NCBI GenBank assembly: GCA_025174535.1
Contig: JALBUN010000045.1
Location: forward strand, 2,666,001-2,730,000
Length of the DNA stretch: 64,000 bases
From: Cantharellus purpuraceus
Taxonomy: Eukaryota > Basidiomycota > Agaricomycetes > Cantharellales > Hydnaceae
Reading direction: 5' to 3'
In this document: positions 10,337 through 21,806 of the stretch, piece by piece
How positions within the stretch are numbered: the stretch's first letter is position 1
Layout of the letters: every line of letters begins with the position of its first letter
The notes under the pieces: generated by a model
Seen by the model: only the letters and a program-made list of their open reading frames with translations
What the model was told of the DNA's origin: nothing
Databases searched by the model: none
Made by a program: the position numbers and the translations under genes

Positions 10337-13324
10337 TTCAACCCCAGATCCCCCCTACCCAGCAACAGCAGTCCCAGCAGCCTCAGGGCGCACATCCCAG
10401 CCTCGGCATCATGTCCGGCAACCAGGGTCTCGTCGCCAACAGCGGTGGCCAGCCCGCGATGCAGCAGCAGATGCAGCATCAGACCCAACTCCAGCACAAT
10501 CAACAGCAGCGCGTCCTCATGCAGCAGCGCGGCTTGCCCACCAACTCTGGCATGATGGGCAATCCCTCCGCGCAGATTCCACAGGGCATGTTTCCCCCCG
10601 GTGTCACCCAATCGATGCGACGTATTTCCGCCCAGCCCCCGCCCCATCCACAGGGTGGCACTCAGGTCAACATCGGCATGCAGGCCCCCCAACAAAACCA
10701 GCCCGGTGTGTCCATGCTTCCGCAGAGCATCGCCGGCCAGCTTCGCCAGGGCGGCCCCAACGCACGGATGCTTGCCAACCATGGTCCGCCTCAGCATCAC
10801 GACATGGCGCATGTGATGGCTGTGAACAGACAGCAGCAATCGCAGCCCCAGCCCCAGACAATGGTCAACGGGATGCAGCCAGGCCAGCATCCTCGTTCCG
10901 CATCCAACGGCCAGCTCATCGGCGGACCGCCACACCAGATGCCCCATCAACAACATCAACAGCCGCCACAGCACCGTACTCCCTTCCAACAACAGGGACC
11001 CCTGCCTCCGCATCAGTCGCACGCCGCCGCGCACGCCGCCTCGCCCACTCGTCCGTCGTCCCACCATTCCCAGTCGGGCACGTCGACGGCTAATCCAATG
11101 ATCACCGGCGCATCGGGGCAGCCACCTACGATGCGCACCCAACAGCACACCTCTCCGGATAATATGTTCATGAATCTGCAGCAGCAGCCTCAGAACATGT
11201 TTCCTGTTCCCAATACCCAGCATCCCCCGCAGCGACCTCCCGGCAGCAACTCGACCTTCCCCTTCTTGCCCGAATCCTCCGCTGGAGCTCAGCACCACCC
11301 TGAGCCAACGAATCAGCATACCCCAGGAGCACCAAACCCCGCAGCACCCCCTCCGACACGGCAGCCGCAGCAACAACAACCAGCTTTCCATATCACCCCC
11401 GCGCAGACCTTACAGCAGCTGCAGCAGGCTGGCCAGGAGCCGTTTGCGCACGTCATGATCCCGCACAACGCGAATCCGCACCATCCCCACCGCATGCCAC
11501 CCGCCCAGAATAGCACGGCGCCACTTCCCGTCCCCGGATCATCACGTCCTGAGCCCGCGCCACAAGCGGGGCCGTCTCGGACGCCGCGACCGCCATCCCG
11601 CAATCCCAACCAGCCTCCCACGCGTGGCCCGCCAGCCCAGGGTCCGTCGCACGTCCAGCCAATCCTGCCTGCGGCGAGCCCGCACCATCGGAGAGCGAGT
11701 GCGGGGATCCCCGCGCAAGCCGCTCCATCGGCACCTCCAGTGATACAGCATGAGGGCGCACCCGCCGCGCCGCCGATGCCGCGGCAGCCAATAACATAGT
11801 GAGCTTTGACACTTTTCAATGACTGAATAGATATTGAATGAAAACAGTGGTCCAAATGTGGTTGGTTCTGGGCAAGGATTGCTCCGTTTGCTTGGCTTCA
11901 GTGCGGCGCTGGCAAATGAGAAGTGCGATGTACGTGTCAAGGCATACTAGTTGGTTCAGTGTCCTAAATTTTCAACACAGCGCCTAAAACGCGACCACTG
12001 GAGTAAGGTTGTCAATGACTACTTTCACCCTCAAGCCTCTTGGAGGGTAGTGTTGGTGCAAGACACCGAGCGACGAGAGTCCATGCCATTTGGTACATTC
12101 ATTTTTTTCTGCTGCTTGCTCCAACGGCAGTAACACTCTTCATACAGAAATCACGACCAAGGTTCTTTCGACATTCCTCCTGGTTTCTTGCCAGTCCGGA
12201 GTTCGATCCATGAACTTTGTCCTTGATGGGGCACGCGAACGCTCACTTGGTTTCGGCACCTCAATCATCGAATGTCCCGATGCCCAGTGGGTCTGGCGCT
12301 ACTACGATGGACACACCATCGTCATTCGTGGCGCATTCTCTTGCCAAATAACTGCTTTCTACAATAGTCAAGCAGTAGGCGACCAGCCAGTGTACAGCTT
12401 GAAGTTCGAAAGCATGAATTTCGAGGCCAGCTCGCGCGAGAAGATGATCTCACTAGACTCCATTCAGGGGACGCGGGTAATCGAGAATGTCCAGAAAACG
12501 CCATCGACGACAACACAGGGTTCGCCTGATAACGCGTCGCCGCCTAGCGTGAATACCACAAAGGATGACGCTGATCGGCTACCTGAACCCGACCCTAGGA
12601 TTCTCATTGATCACGCGTTGTTGCCATTAGAGCCAATAGGGCCCTTCGGCATCCCACAGGCTGCAATGCGATGTTTAGAAGTCAGTAGCCTGTCAATTAT
12701 TGTGTATTACTCGTATCCTGATACCTTTTTCATCAGCTTGCAGAAAGCCTGGGGCAGATGACCGAACTAATTCAGTACGGATGGGCGCACAATCTGGGGC
12801 CTGAAGGTTTGTGTGGTTCCTTCACCCTCATTGACTGCAGCTGACATGCCGTGTCTCCCTCAGAGGCTCTTATAAAACTGAGTGTTATTCTCAAGCACCA
12901 GATGGGACCTGAACGAGCTCCCCTCATGTTCCCGATTGAGAGCAAGTCCGTCTCATTATTCGGCAGCAGTTTCCCCTTCGGAAACCATCTCTCATTCGGC
13001 AACAATTTCCCTCCCACCAGCAACCACCCGCCTCATGCGCAGCACATGCCGCCGCCGCCGCCGCCACAGTCTATACCGCCGCCTGGACAAGGAGGGCACC
13101 AACAAGCTGTTCCAATGCCCTCTCCCCAGCATCAGGCACAGTCCCAACCTCCGCCGACCGCTCCGAAAAGTGGACCTTCGACTGGCGTCTCGGCGCCAAC
13201 AGGTCCAGGTTCGTCGCTGAAGCGGAAGCAGCCAGAAGGCACCGGGGCCGGAGGACAGGCGGATTCGCAGCAGCCGCCTGCCAAGCGTATCACTCGGCGC
13301 AAGTCAAAAGCTGGTGGTGGTTAG
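10120..13324 (+). CDS. LIM-domain-binding (PtaB/Adn1-type) transcription cofactor
   Basis: This nuclear adaptor is related to LDB1/SEUSS. Fungal members (Aspergillus PtaB, fission yeast Adn1) pair with Flo8/Som1-type factors and control adhesion and development. Residues 1 to about 560 are disordered, rich in Gln, Pro, His and Met, with a CAG-rich polyQ run near 10309-10335. The conserved domain starts after an intron: GSGQGLLRLLGFSAALANEK, then RDHWSKVVNDYFHP, SGVRSMNFVLDGARE and AQWVWRYYDGHTIVIRG. A second conserved block follows: LAESLGQMTELIQYGWAHN, then EALIKLSVILKHQMGP. The tail has a basic, NLS-like KRITRRKSKAG ending at TAG 13322-13324. Six short introns are inferred. The total is about 975 residues. 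The family call rests on the domain, not on the low-complexity part. Confidence 0.88.
10309..10337 (+). repeat. CAG/CAA-rich polyglutamine tract
   Basis: A run of glutamine codons (CAG and CAA mixed) in the N-terminal disordered part of the LIM-binding cofactor. It is coding and in frame, and likely length-variable. Confidence 0.8.
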
Positions 13325-13845
13325 ATTGTCGCTATCGTCGACTTTGTTATCGTCGCTGCCCGTATTGTTTGCACATCGATTGTCTCTTGTTTTGCATCGC
13401 GTGACGACGACGCCACACGGAGTGTACTATTACCCGTACGATTCCCCCCCACCGCCAACGACGCCTGCCTCGCAAGATTGGGGCGGGTGCTCGCTCTCTT
13501 ATCACAACGTTATTATCTATTTTACTAATCTTTTCTGTGTTTCAAATTTTTTTGCTTTCTTCTTTGTTCTTTTGTCCTATTTCATTTTGTCTCTTGTAAC
13601 TTTGTATTTCATGGCCGGACGGCTCACATTTGGAGGGATTTAACAAAGACCGTGCTTTTTTTTTGGGACTCCGACGAAGCACATTCCCGCGTGATACATA
13701 CGTTCAACCGCGCCCAACTGTGCCCCTAAGCAAGGCGTTGTTGCCTCACAAAATAATGATTCATATGCAGTATGACATGAGATGTATCTACAATGAGAGT
13801 AGGTCAAGAGGAAAGGGACATAACGGCATAGCGAAGTTCCTAGAA
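13325..13845. other. Convergent intergenic region
   Basis: About 520 bp between two converging genes. It is T-rich around 13500-13600, consistent with a 3' untranslated region and polyadenylation. I see no gene in it. Confidence 0.5.
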
Positions 13846-16800
13846 TCATGCTAGCTCATGCAAGAAGTCGCATTGATCACCATATCGGCATCTGCATTTC
13901 AACATCAAAAATCAGTTTCTCTGTGTTGGCGGCTTGGAGATTCCCTTGCTCGCCTTCCGTTTGCATAGAAATTGCACAGCTTTCGCTTGGTATTTCTAAA
14001 ACCTCCCCGTCCTCCTCCTCCTCCTCCTCCTCCTCTCCCTCCTCGCCCGCGCCCGCGCCATCCTTGGTCCGAAGAATGTCCTTCCCAATTCTTTGAACGC
14101 TGATTACCATCCTCCTCGATCCCTGCCTGCCCATAGTCACTATATTGATTACTGGAATTCCAGGGCTGCTCGCCCGAATAAGATGGCGGCTGCTGCTGAG
14201 GCTGCGAGTACCCATACCCATTTGCCGTCGGTGGCGCACTGCTACCGCCCTGTGTGGGCGCCGGTGCCGGTGCCGCCGGCTGCTGCTGTTGCTGCTGTGC
14301 AGCTAACTGTGCGAAAAGACTGAGATTGAATCCGAGCTGCTTAAGGTCAACTGCTGGTGCTGCTGGCTGCGAGACAGGTGCAACCTCTGCAGTTTCACCA
14401 GAAACTGAGGCACTAGCCCCTGCCAACTGGCTAATGAGGCCCTGGACACTGACGGCTGTATCTCGATCGCCACGGTCCAATTCTCGTACTTCATTACCAG
14501 AGAGCATTGGCTTCATCTTGGTATCAACTTCGTCTTCGGGTATTTGATTAGTTGGCTCGGCGGGTGAATCAGGTATCTGGCTCGGTGACATATATAGAGC
14601 ATTTAATGCGCTCTTCTCGCGTTCCTCCTGCATAACTTTCTCCTGACTGTTTTCGCCTCGAAGTACATCTATTGGCGGCGGGAGAGAAAGAGCTAGAAAA
14701 ACCATTAGCCAACGACCTATATATGGGTGTATGTTTCACATACGTAGTGGTTCCATCCAATCTATCTGCTCCTCAAATAGATGCTTGTGCATTGCTGCTC
14801 CCTCATCTCGGTCCAGATCACGAACATTATGGGTGTGGTAAACACCCTGCATAAAATTACATTCATAAACGAGTAGCTCTACCGCTTGGAACGAGACACT
14901 CACGCCGGTGATACCATCATCATAGACAGCGGGCTCTATGAGCTTTACCTGCACCAACTTTTCCTCAGAAGCAAAAGACACTTTCTTCTTTTTCTTCCCA
15001 GATGGACCCGTTGATACTGGGGGAGGCGTACGTGCCACATCCATTGGAGTCGGGGAAGATCGTGCCTTTGTCATTGCTGCCAGAGCATCTTTAAAAGGAT
15101 CCACCGCAGATGGCTGAGCCACATTCTGGTCTGCGGCCATCTCTTTCTTCAGCGGTGGTGCCTTTTTAAAGCTCGGAAGTTTCGGCTTCGGCTTGGGCGC
15201 AGAAAAAAAGGAGGAATCCGATTTAGCATCTTTCACAGATGTAACTTGTTTCGGCGCCTCCTTCCTTATCAACACGATAGGCTTGTTCGAAGAAGGCTTC
15301 GCTAGAGCGACTTTCTTGGGAGGAGGAGCGGCTTTGGATGATACAGGTTCCTCGACCTTGCGCTTCTTGGGTTTGTGGTCTACCAATGCAATTATACATG
15401 CGTAAGCAATATACATGGCGGTACGAGTAAGTGACATGACCCACCCTCAACGCTCTTCCCTTCGGGTTTCTTTGACCCGCTTTCGGCGGGGGTTTTCCCC
15501 TCGGTACTGGCGAACAACGACCGCCACCGGTTTTCGAGATTTGAAGCCATATCCTTGACAGCTACAACGTGCAACGAAACAAAGACGAGCACGGCAGTTA
15601 GATACATGATGTCGCCAAAGGAGCAGAACAAGAAGACGAAAAATTATCGCTAAGTCCTTGGTCCGCAGTAGCATTATGTATGCAATGAAGGGCAAAAGCT
15701 CTTCCAAGAGCATGCACCATCTTATTCCGCAGGCGCCGTCACTTAACGTTTTGAGGTAATGGAAATGTGCGAGGCAAAATCCACTTCTATGAGTGACAGA
15801 GGTTCTTTGCTCACCTGCATTTAAAGATGTCTCTTTTAATTTCACAATCACCTTCCCGAGCTTTGTGTTTTTAAGGGTTTCTAAGGTCAAGGGTAGCCGG
15901 TCTATCACCTAAACAGAAGCGTCAGCTTGTTCATGAAAGATTACGTAAAGCACCACATTTCCACGGCATTACAAGCCACGAATATAATCGACACGTGGAT
16001 TAAGAATAGTAACGTACGTGCAGTAAGGGCATAATAGTCTCATCCCACTCTCCAGTCTTGCTAGTAACTGCGCTTTTCAACCAATCGCGAATGAGATCCA
16101 TTGCTTCTAAATTTGACGCCCAAGCCTGATAGAAGTCATTGCCAGCACAGTCTCTAATCTTCGACAACACTTGAAGACGCAGAGAAAGTTCAACTTCCGA
16201 CGGTCCCATAGCCATGATAGTTCGTACAATTTGCGTTAGAGAAGAGCTGGAGAGTCCCTTTGCTGACAGAAGACCGTTCAGAAAAGTAGTAAGAGTCGCC
16301 CTCGAAGGATTCGAAGGTCCAGCAACTGGAGAACTAGGCTGAGTATGAGAAACTGGTGACTGTGGGGTAGTATGCAGAAGCGAAGGATTCAGAGATAATG
16401 GGGGAACATGAGTCTGGTAGGAATAGTATGCAGTGGGTTGATAACCTGCTGAGGCTTGCGCTGTCTGATGACTAAAGTTAGCCAACACCAACGACGGGCT
16501 ATCGACACATTTCAGTATTGTGCAACACCGTGGCATTGAGTGACACGTACTCGATCGTGATCTGAGGCTGTGGCTGAGGCTGAGGTTGCGGCTGGTACTG
16601 CTGGGGCTGTTGAGGCGGTGGGCTGCTGTGGTGTTGAAGCACCGGACTTTGGACCTGCTGTTGCTGCACCGGAGAGCGTTGCGTCTGCGAGGTTGGGCTG
16701 GTGGTCGCACCGTTGAGAGAAGAGTAGGTGGACAAGGGAACGGACCACTGCGTTGTTTGCTGCTGCTGCTGACCGTATGGTGACAACTGGTAGCTGCCGT

Positions 16801-17096
16801 AGGGGGAGAACTGGTAGGATGGCATTGTGTAGAAGGCATGTGGATGGACGGTGGGCGAAATACTCGTCGGCGTCGTTACTGATGGCACATTACAAGAATA
16901 TTATTATCATTCATTTTACTCACGTAGGACTCTTTCAAAGGCTCTCACCGGAGACGTCCTCGTTAGCGCCGAGGATGACTTCCCCTGTACCCTCATTTCT
17001 TTGTTGCGAAGACATTTCGTCCTGATTAAGTGGTTGGTCCTGCAGCTGAGTCTGCAGCCACTGCGGACGCCCGTTGGGAAAAGGACTATAATCCAT
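13846..17096 (-). CDS. PNUTS-like protein phosphatase 1 regulatory protein (TFIIS-N, RVxF, CCCH)
   Basis: This is likely a nuclear PP1-targeting subunit related to animal PNUTS/PPP1R10, acting with RNA polymerase II termination factors. The N-terminus is Q/P-rich (16500-16890). A TFIIS-N-like helical domain follows (about 15850-16240: VELSLRLQVLSKIRD, DLIRDWLKSA, LGKVIVKLKE). Then comes a basic KPKKRKVEE stretch and a PP1-docking-like KKVSFASEEKLVQVKLIE near 14930-14990, matching the RVxF-plus-acidic pattern of PNUTS. After a Q/G-rich part, the C-terminus has a CCCH finger, CNFYANGRCRYGDQCDFLH. This appears only when the GC-AG intron 13892-13953 is removed. The stop is TGA at 13848-13846. The start is taken as the ATG at 17096 (MDYSPFPNGRPQW), but an upstream ATG is possible. 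Domain order equals that of PNUTS. Confidence 0.8.
13892..13953 (-). other. GC-AG intron before the CCCH finger
   Basis: 62 nt, donor gcgagc, acceptor tgcag on the minus strand. Splicing joins NFYANGR to CRYGDQCDFLHELA and completes a C-x7-C-x5-C-x3-H finger. Reading through instead destroys the finger. Confidence 0.8.
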
Positions 17097-17599
17097 TTCT
17101 GTCTCTGTCACTGGATTCGAATCCACAGTTAAAAGTTGTAGAGATCGACACTTTGTCACCCCTTTACACTTGGATGATCAGAATACGATATCCACTGCGT
17201 ATGTAACCCTCGACACGATTTTGTGTGTCTCTTTTGTGCTTTACCTTAGTTGGGGAAGAAGGAAGATGACGGGCGAACAAAAGCAGGCCGTCTGTCTGAA
17301 GCTCCGCTTGAAACGTGGGCTATATGTACTCTCGTGACACCAGCGATATGCCTTTGTAAGAAGGGAGACCTGGCTGGTGCAATGAGTAATGTGAGTAGGC
17401 AAATTGTAATATGAAACAAGTGAGAAAGGCAGCTGTTGTGCGTGACGATTTATAATAATCTCGTGTGGTTTACTGTGGACGGAGTACAAATACTAATCAA
17501 CTACAAAATGTTTTGAACCTTGTTTACTGTGGACTACAAACGCACTTACAAAAAGTCTACAACTTGTTCAACCCCCGCTACTGACTTTGAAGAATCCAA
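17097..17599. promoter_or_regulatory. Bidirectional promoter region PNUTS-like / HMG-box
   Basis: About 500 bp between divergent starts. No other gene is visible. Confidence 0.45.
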
Positions 17600-18678
17600 A
17601 TGGCTCATCCTAATGGCTCACCTGATACACTCGAGAAGCACCAATACGAGGTTTGTCTTGCACAGTTTCAACCCAACATCTCTTATCTCTCACACGACAG
17701 GTCTGCAATGCCTTCGCACGCGCCGCTGTCGCGATGCGAGACGCAGCACAAACCGCCGAAAACTTCTCAAATTGGTTTTCTCGCGTAAATAATCTACAAA
17801 ACATTGCTGTACCACCCATGTTTAACGGGCCGTCCAACTTTATGCAAAATCATGGCGGCCCACAACAGCAGCCGTACCAGGGTTCTGAGACAGAGCAGAC
17901 CGGCAAAAAGAGGAAGGTCTCTGGCGAACAGGGGGGGAAGAGGAAGCGGGAAGTAAAGGAAAAGAAGCCAAAGGACCTAAACGCTCCAAAAAGGCCTCCT
18001 TCGGCGTATCTGCTGTTCCAGAACGAAGTCCGCGGCAGTGTCAAGGATGAGCACCCGGACATGCCATACAGCCAGATTTTGTCAGAAATATCGAGGCTTT
18101 GGCACGCGTTGACCGCTGAGGAGAAGGCGGTACGTGGAGTTTGTTGCGAGTCGTCAATTGCCTGCACTGACCAATGCGCCTTCTTACCTCCTCAGCCATA
18201 CATGCAAGCTACAGCAGACTCAAAGGTCCTGTACGAGAAGGCGAAAGCAGATTATGATGCCCACAGCCCAACGGAAACTGCAGCAGTCAAAGACCCCACG
18301 GACAAGGAGGCCACGTCGAAAGCGAAAAGCCCTGCTGTGGTAAGGCTTCCATTTCTTCATCCAGCGAGACACGCTAACAAGCAAGGTCAGCTGGCCGCGA
18401 ACAAGTCTACTACCAAGACTGCCACCACGAGCGGCGACGACGACGACGAATCATCTAGTAGCTCTAGCTCAAGCAGCTCACCTGACGAGGAAGAAGAGGT
18501 TGAAGAAGTGGAGAAAGCCCCTGAACCGGCCCCTGAACCCCCACGCAAGAAAGCCAAAAAGGAGGCAGAAAAATCCAAAAAGGAGACGGTCAAGGCGCCA
18601 GCACCCCCGCCGTCGAAAGCTGAAAAGAAGAAGAAACCTGAAGAGGGGAAGAAAAAGAAAAAAACTGACGCTACGTGA
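17600..18678 (+). CDS. HMG-box (HMGB/Nhp6-like) DNA-binding protein
   Basis: This is probably a nuclear chromatin or transcription architectural protein. The start MAHPNGSPDTLEKHQYEV joins across a 50-nt intron to CNAFARAAVAMRDAAQ. The single HMG box begins at KDLNAPKRPPSAYLLFQNEV and continues DMPYSQILSEISRLWHALT. An intron follows EEKA, and the box ends PYMQATADSKVLYEKAKADY. The tail has an acidic/serine stretch (DDDDESSSS then DEEEEVEEVEK) and a very Lys-rich end (KKAKKEAEKSKKE, then KKKKKTDAT), with TGA at 18676-18678. The length is about 300 residues. The N-terminal block before the box is not one I recognise. Confidence 0.9.
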
Positions 18679-19353
18679 CAGCTTCTCCGTCAACTCCTTT
18701 GGATCCTTTGGGAACGGATTGGTTCGTCAGAAGTTGTACATTACTCACAAAATTTGCCTTGGCGATACGGCCTTGTCTATGTAATTCTTGGGTGCATTAC
18801 TTTGTGATTTGTTTGCTATCGATAGATTAGTGTAGGTTGTCGGAGTTACGTGCAAGGATGTAATATTGATGACTTTGACAGTAACGACTCCGCCGAAAGA
18901 GTCTAGTTCAAGGAGATGCCCCTTTTGCCAGTCCTTAAGGGGTCATTGGAATGTCGTCACATGAAGAATTGAACTCACGTGTACCTACACGGTTATTCGT
19001 TTAACTCGCGAGGTCAGCTTCACGAAACGATGACCAGTTGATCACTCCGGCTTGAGCATGCGAAATAACGACTGAAAAGCTCATCGATCAATCTGATGAT
19101 GAAAGAGAACGTGAACATGCCTATGAGTAGCTAGGTTGACTATTTTTATAGGGTGCCTCGCCGTTTCTTACTGCAATCAGCTGCCTCAGGACTGGAATGA
19201 CTAGCGATATCAGTTGCGACAATGTGTAGGTGATTTGGCTTGTCTCGTCGGAGCTTGTGCCTGTAATATGACGCTCGAAGAGTAAGGAACTGAGCTGGGG
19301 CTGGACTGTCACAGTGTTTTCGTGTTCCCAGAGCTTCCCACCAGGGCGAATTT
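18679..19353. other. Intergenic, transporter promoter side
   Basis: About 675 bp holding the HMG 3' untranslated region and the promoter of the next + gene. No gene is supported on either strand. Confidence 0.45.
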
Positions 19354-21073
19354 ATGGCAGAAGTCTCGCGAGGCCATGATCTCGTAGCAGTCCTCCTCCA
19401 GTCTACCGTTGCAGAATGGATCATGGCGTTTGGCCTCGTTTTCGGAGGGTGTTGCAGGCAAGCAAGCACTGACGCGCGTCCAGTGATGCATGCGTTGAAA
19501 GATCCTTGACTAACTCGGGTTCACTCATCTTTACAGCAATGCATGGGCACTGGAAGTCGCCACGTCTCAGAACCCGCACGCAGGGTCTCTTATCACGTTT
19601 GCACAGTTTGTCCTGGTGTCCATATACGGCTTTCGGAAGCACATTACCGTGGGGCGAAGCCCCACTGCGCGGAAAGATGTGCTTCGCACCACGGCGGCTC
19701 AAATCGTGCATTTGCATTTGAGGGTCATCAGTAATGACAAGTCGAGATCGGCTGCGGGGCGAATATCATATGTAGCTCTCGATGGATACACCTCGGGTGC
19801 GTTTGCTGACGAGTTGGCGCAAGAGATTGAGGCGGTATCTCGCGCGCTGGGTATCAGACGTTTCAGCTTTACTGGGAACGGAAAGGATGTCGCGGCACGG
19901 TTACGCAAGTTATGGAGCTTAGATGTTCCCCAGAACACTGTTGTGCTGGTCAATGGTGCTCACCTCCATGCAGGTGACTTTGGCGCTCGGTGGGATTGCT
20001 CTGTGTTCCTCGTGTCCGCCCAGGATGTTCCCGTTCAAGGCACTCATGGATACCCCTCGCTGACAATAGATGTTTCATCCCAGACGCATCCCGTCATCCT
20101 CTCCCCAGTCCCTACAGGCCGCCCGCTAAAGTTGTTGAAGAATCTCACCCGGGTACGATTAAAGCAGCGGTCGATACCTATATCTAGCTGGGCCGTTCAG
20201 GTCGCACTGTTTCTGGTCACGTCATTGCTGAACAATGCCGCCTTTGGATACAATGTTCCCATGGGCGTGCACATTATTTTCAGGAGCGGCGGTCTAGTCG
20301 TTAATATGGTCATGGGTTGGCTCATTGATGGACGGAGGTATGTCCGCTGCGGGCTTACTGCAAAGCGACTTCTGACTATGCCGCGTAGATACAACGCAAC
20401 GCAAATATTGTCTGTTATTCTGGTGACTCTGGGAGTCATGTGTACGACACTGTCAGCTACACAGTCTCCCAAGAGTCTGGCGACCACCTCTTCGTGGTCT
20501 TCAACTGGACAGTATTATATCGGCATCCTGATTCTCACGCTGGCATTGATCCTGTCCGGATTCATGGGTCTCGCGCAGGACAGAGCATATGCAAAATATG
20601 GGCGAGGACACTGGCAAGAAGCCATGTTTTATTTGCATTTCCTTGCGCTTCCTGGATTTGCGTTCGTTTGGCGGGACCTTGTGAGTCAAATACGCACTGT
20701 GAACGCAAGTACAAGGGTGGAAATAGGTCTAGCGAATGTATTCATTCCCGTTGGACGAGGGTTGACACAGGACTTGCTAGCCCGACGCATCTCAGTGCCG
20801 TCGTTTTATTTCCCGCTGATGCTCAACGTGGTGACACAGCTGCTTTGCGTCTCAGGGGTGCACCGACTGACGTCACGGGTGAACTCGCTGACGGTGGCGC
20901 TGGTATTGGTGGTGCGGAAAGCAGTCAGCCTAGGCATCAGCGTGACGCTGGTCAGAAAGAGCAAGGGAAGTGAGGCGTTCCTGTGGACTGGCGCTGGACT
21001 GGTGCTCGCTGGGACCGTTGGGTATACGATGGGGGCAAACCAGAAGGTACGGAATGCAAAAAGGAGGGAGTAG
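19354..21073 (+). CDS. UDP-GlcNAc-type nucleotide-sugar transporter with large inserted domain
   Basis: This is a member of the UAA/SLC35B family (Yea4-like), expected in ER or Golgi membranes exchanging UDP-sugar for UMP. The start at 19354 gives MAEVSRGHDLVAVLLQS and the first segment MAFGLVFGGCC. A GC-AG intron (19458-19536) then joins to SNAWALEVATSQNPHAGS and LITFAQFVLVSIYGF. From TM3 on it is canonical: VALFLVTSLLNNAAFGYNVP, VHIIFRSGGLVVNMVMGWL, intron at about 20337-20388, NATQILSVILVTLGV, GRGHWQEAMFYLHFLALPG. Between about 19650 and 20130 lie about 150 extra residues, where relatives have a short loop. That stretch resembles a uridine-kinase fold with its ATP loop lost (see findings). 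The total is about 529 residues, longer than the usual 350-400. TAG is at 21071-21073. Confidence 0.85.
19458..19536 (+). other. GC-AG intron in transporter gene
   Basis: 79 nt, donor gcaagc, acceptor tacag. Its removal joins FGGCC to SNAWALE, a strongly conserved UAA-family junction. No GT donor nearby does this. Confidence 0.85.
19650..20130 (+). other. Inserted degenerate uridine-kinase-like domain
   Basis: In-frame insert between membrane segments 2 and 3. It holds ISYVALDGYTSGAFADELA, which looks like the beta-strand and Walker A helix of a nucleoside kinase but without the GK[ST]. It then holds VVLVNGAHLHAGDFGARWD and CSVFLVSAQD, close to the DGVFL...WDLSVFL motif of bacterial-type uridine kinases, and TIDVSSQTHPVIL, like the end of that fold. 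Resemblance was judged by eye. Confidence 0.5.
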
Positions 21074-21806
21074 CGTGCGGCCAGTCAAGGGGATAGTATA
21101 TGAAGTTGCAAGGCATGCAGTCTGATGAAGAAGAAGCATGCGGGTGTTATCTGCGGCGGAGGATGGGAATGGAAGGGAGATCAAAGATCAGAGTTTGGAG
21201 AGTTGCTACGCGCGGTGTGGCGTATGAAAGCTTCGGGAACCCCCTGAAGGAGCGAAAAGCCGGGGGGACGCAGAATACGGCCAAGTTGGAGGCGTGAGAG
21301 TGCCCGTACGAGAGTCTGTTTTAGTGAAGCCAATAAAGAAAAGGCACGGTGTCCTATCCAGCATGTGTCCCAGACTCGGCTGAGCTATTCAAGGTGCTCC
21401 TGATATTGAGCTGGCATGCACGTATCCATGTTCGCCGCACTCGCCACACCGCCCCGCCCTCCCTCTTCCCTTGCTCCCCGCCCTTGCTCGCTGTGGGACA
21501 CGATGATGGGCTCCTCCCGTGCTGGCGCTTGCAGACTCGAGGAGGGCAGGATTCAATCTCCGACATCTCCTCACGCTACGCACGACCGCAACGGCGTCGA
21601 ACGAACATTGGACACAGACGGCTCACCGTTACTTCTCAAACGAGTTCAGATCTTCTTTTCGCAAGTACAGCTCCCATTTGGCACACCGTCCCCATCCCAT
21701 TTGGCTCAATCTTGTTGCTGTCCCTGTCCCGTCTCAAATTTGATCAATCTCCTCGGGCGATCCTTACCGCAGCAACCAAGCAGTACCCATCCCATTTGGT
21801 TTCCAA
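21074..21806. other. Intergenic, promoter of SSXT gene
   Basis: About 733 bp. Open frames here on both strands have no family resemblance. The last 250 bp are C/T-rich and look like a promoter/5' leader. Confidence 0.45.

Noticed and set aside
10267..11391. Long minus-strand open frame (374 codons) opposite the LIM-binding cofactor
   Set aside because: It is a shadow of GC-rich CAG/CCN codon repeats on the plus strand; leucine/arginine runs, no domain, no intron logic.
17095..17135. tRNA B-box-like sequence (ggattcgaatcc)
   Set aside because: No A box at the right distance and no cloverleaf could be drawn on either strand; it lies at the PNUTS-like start.
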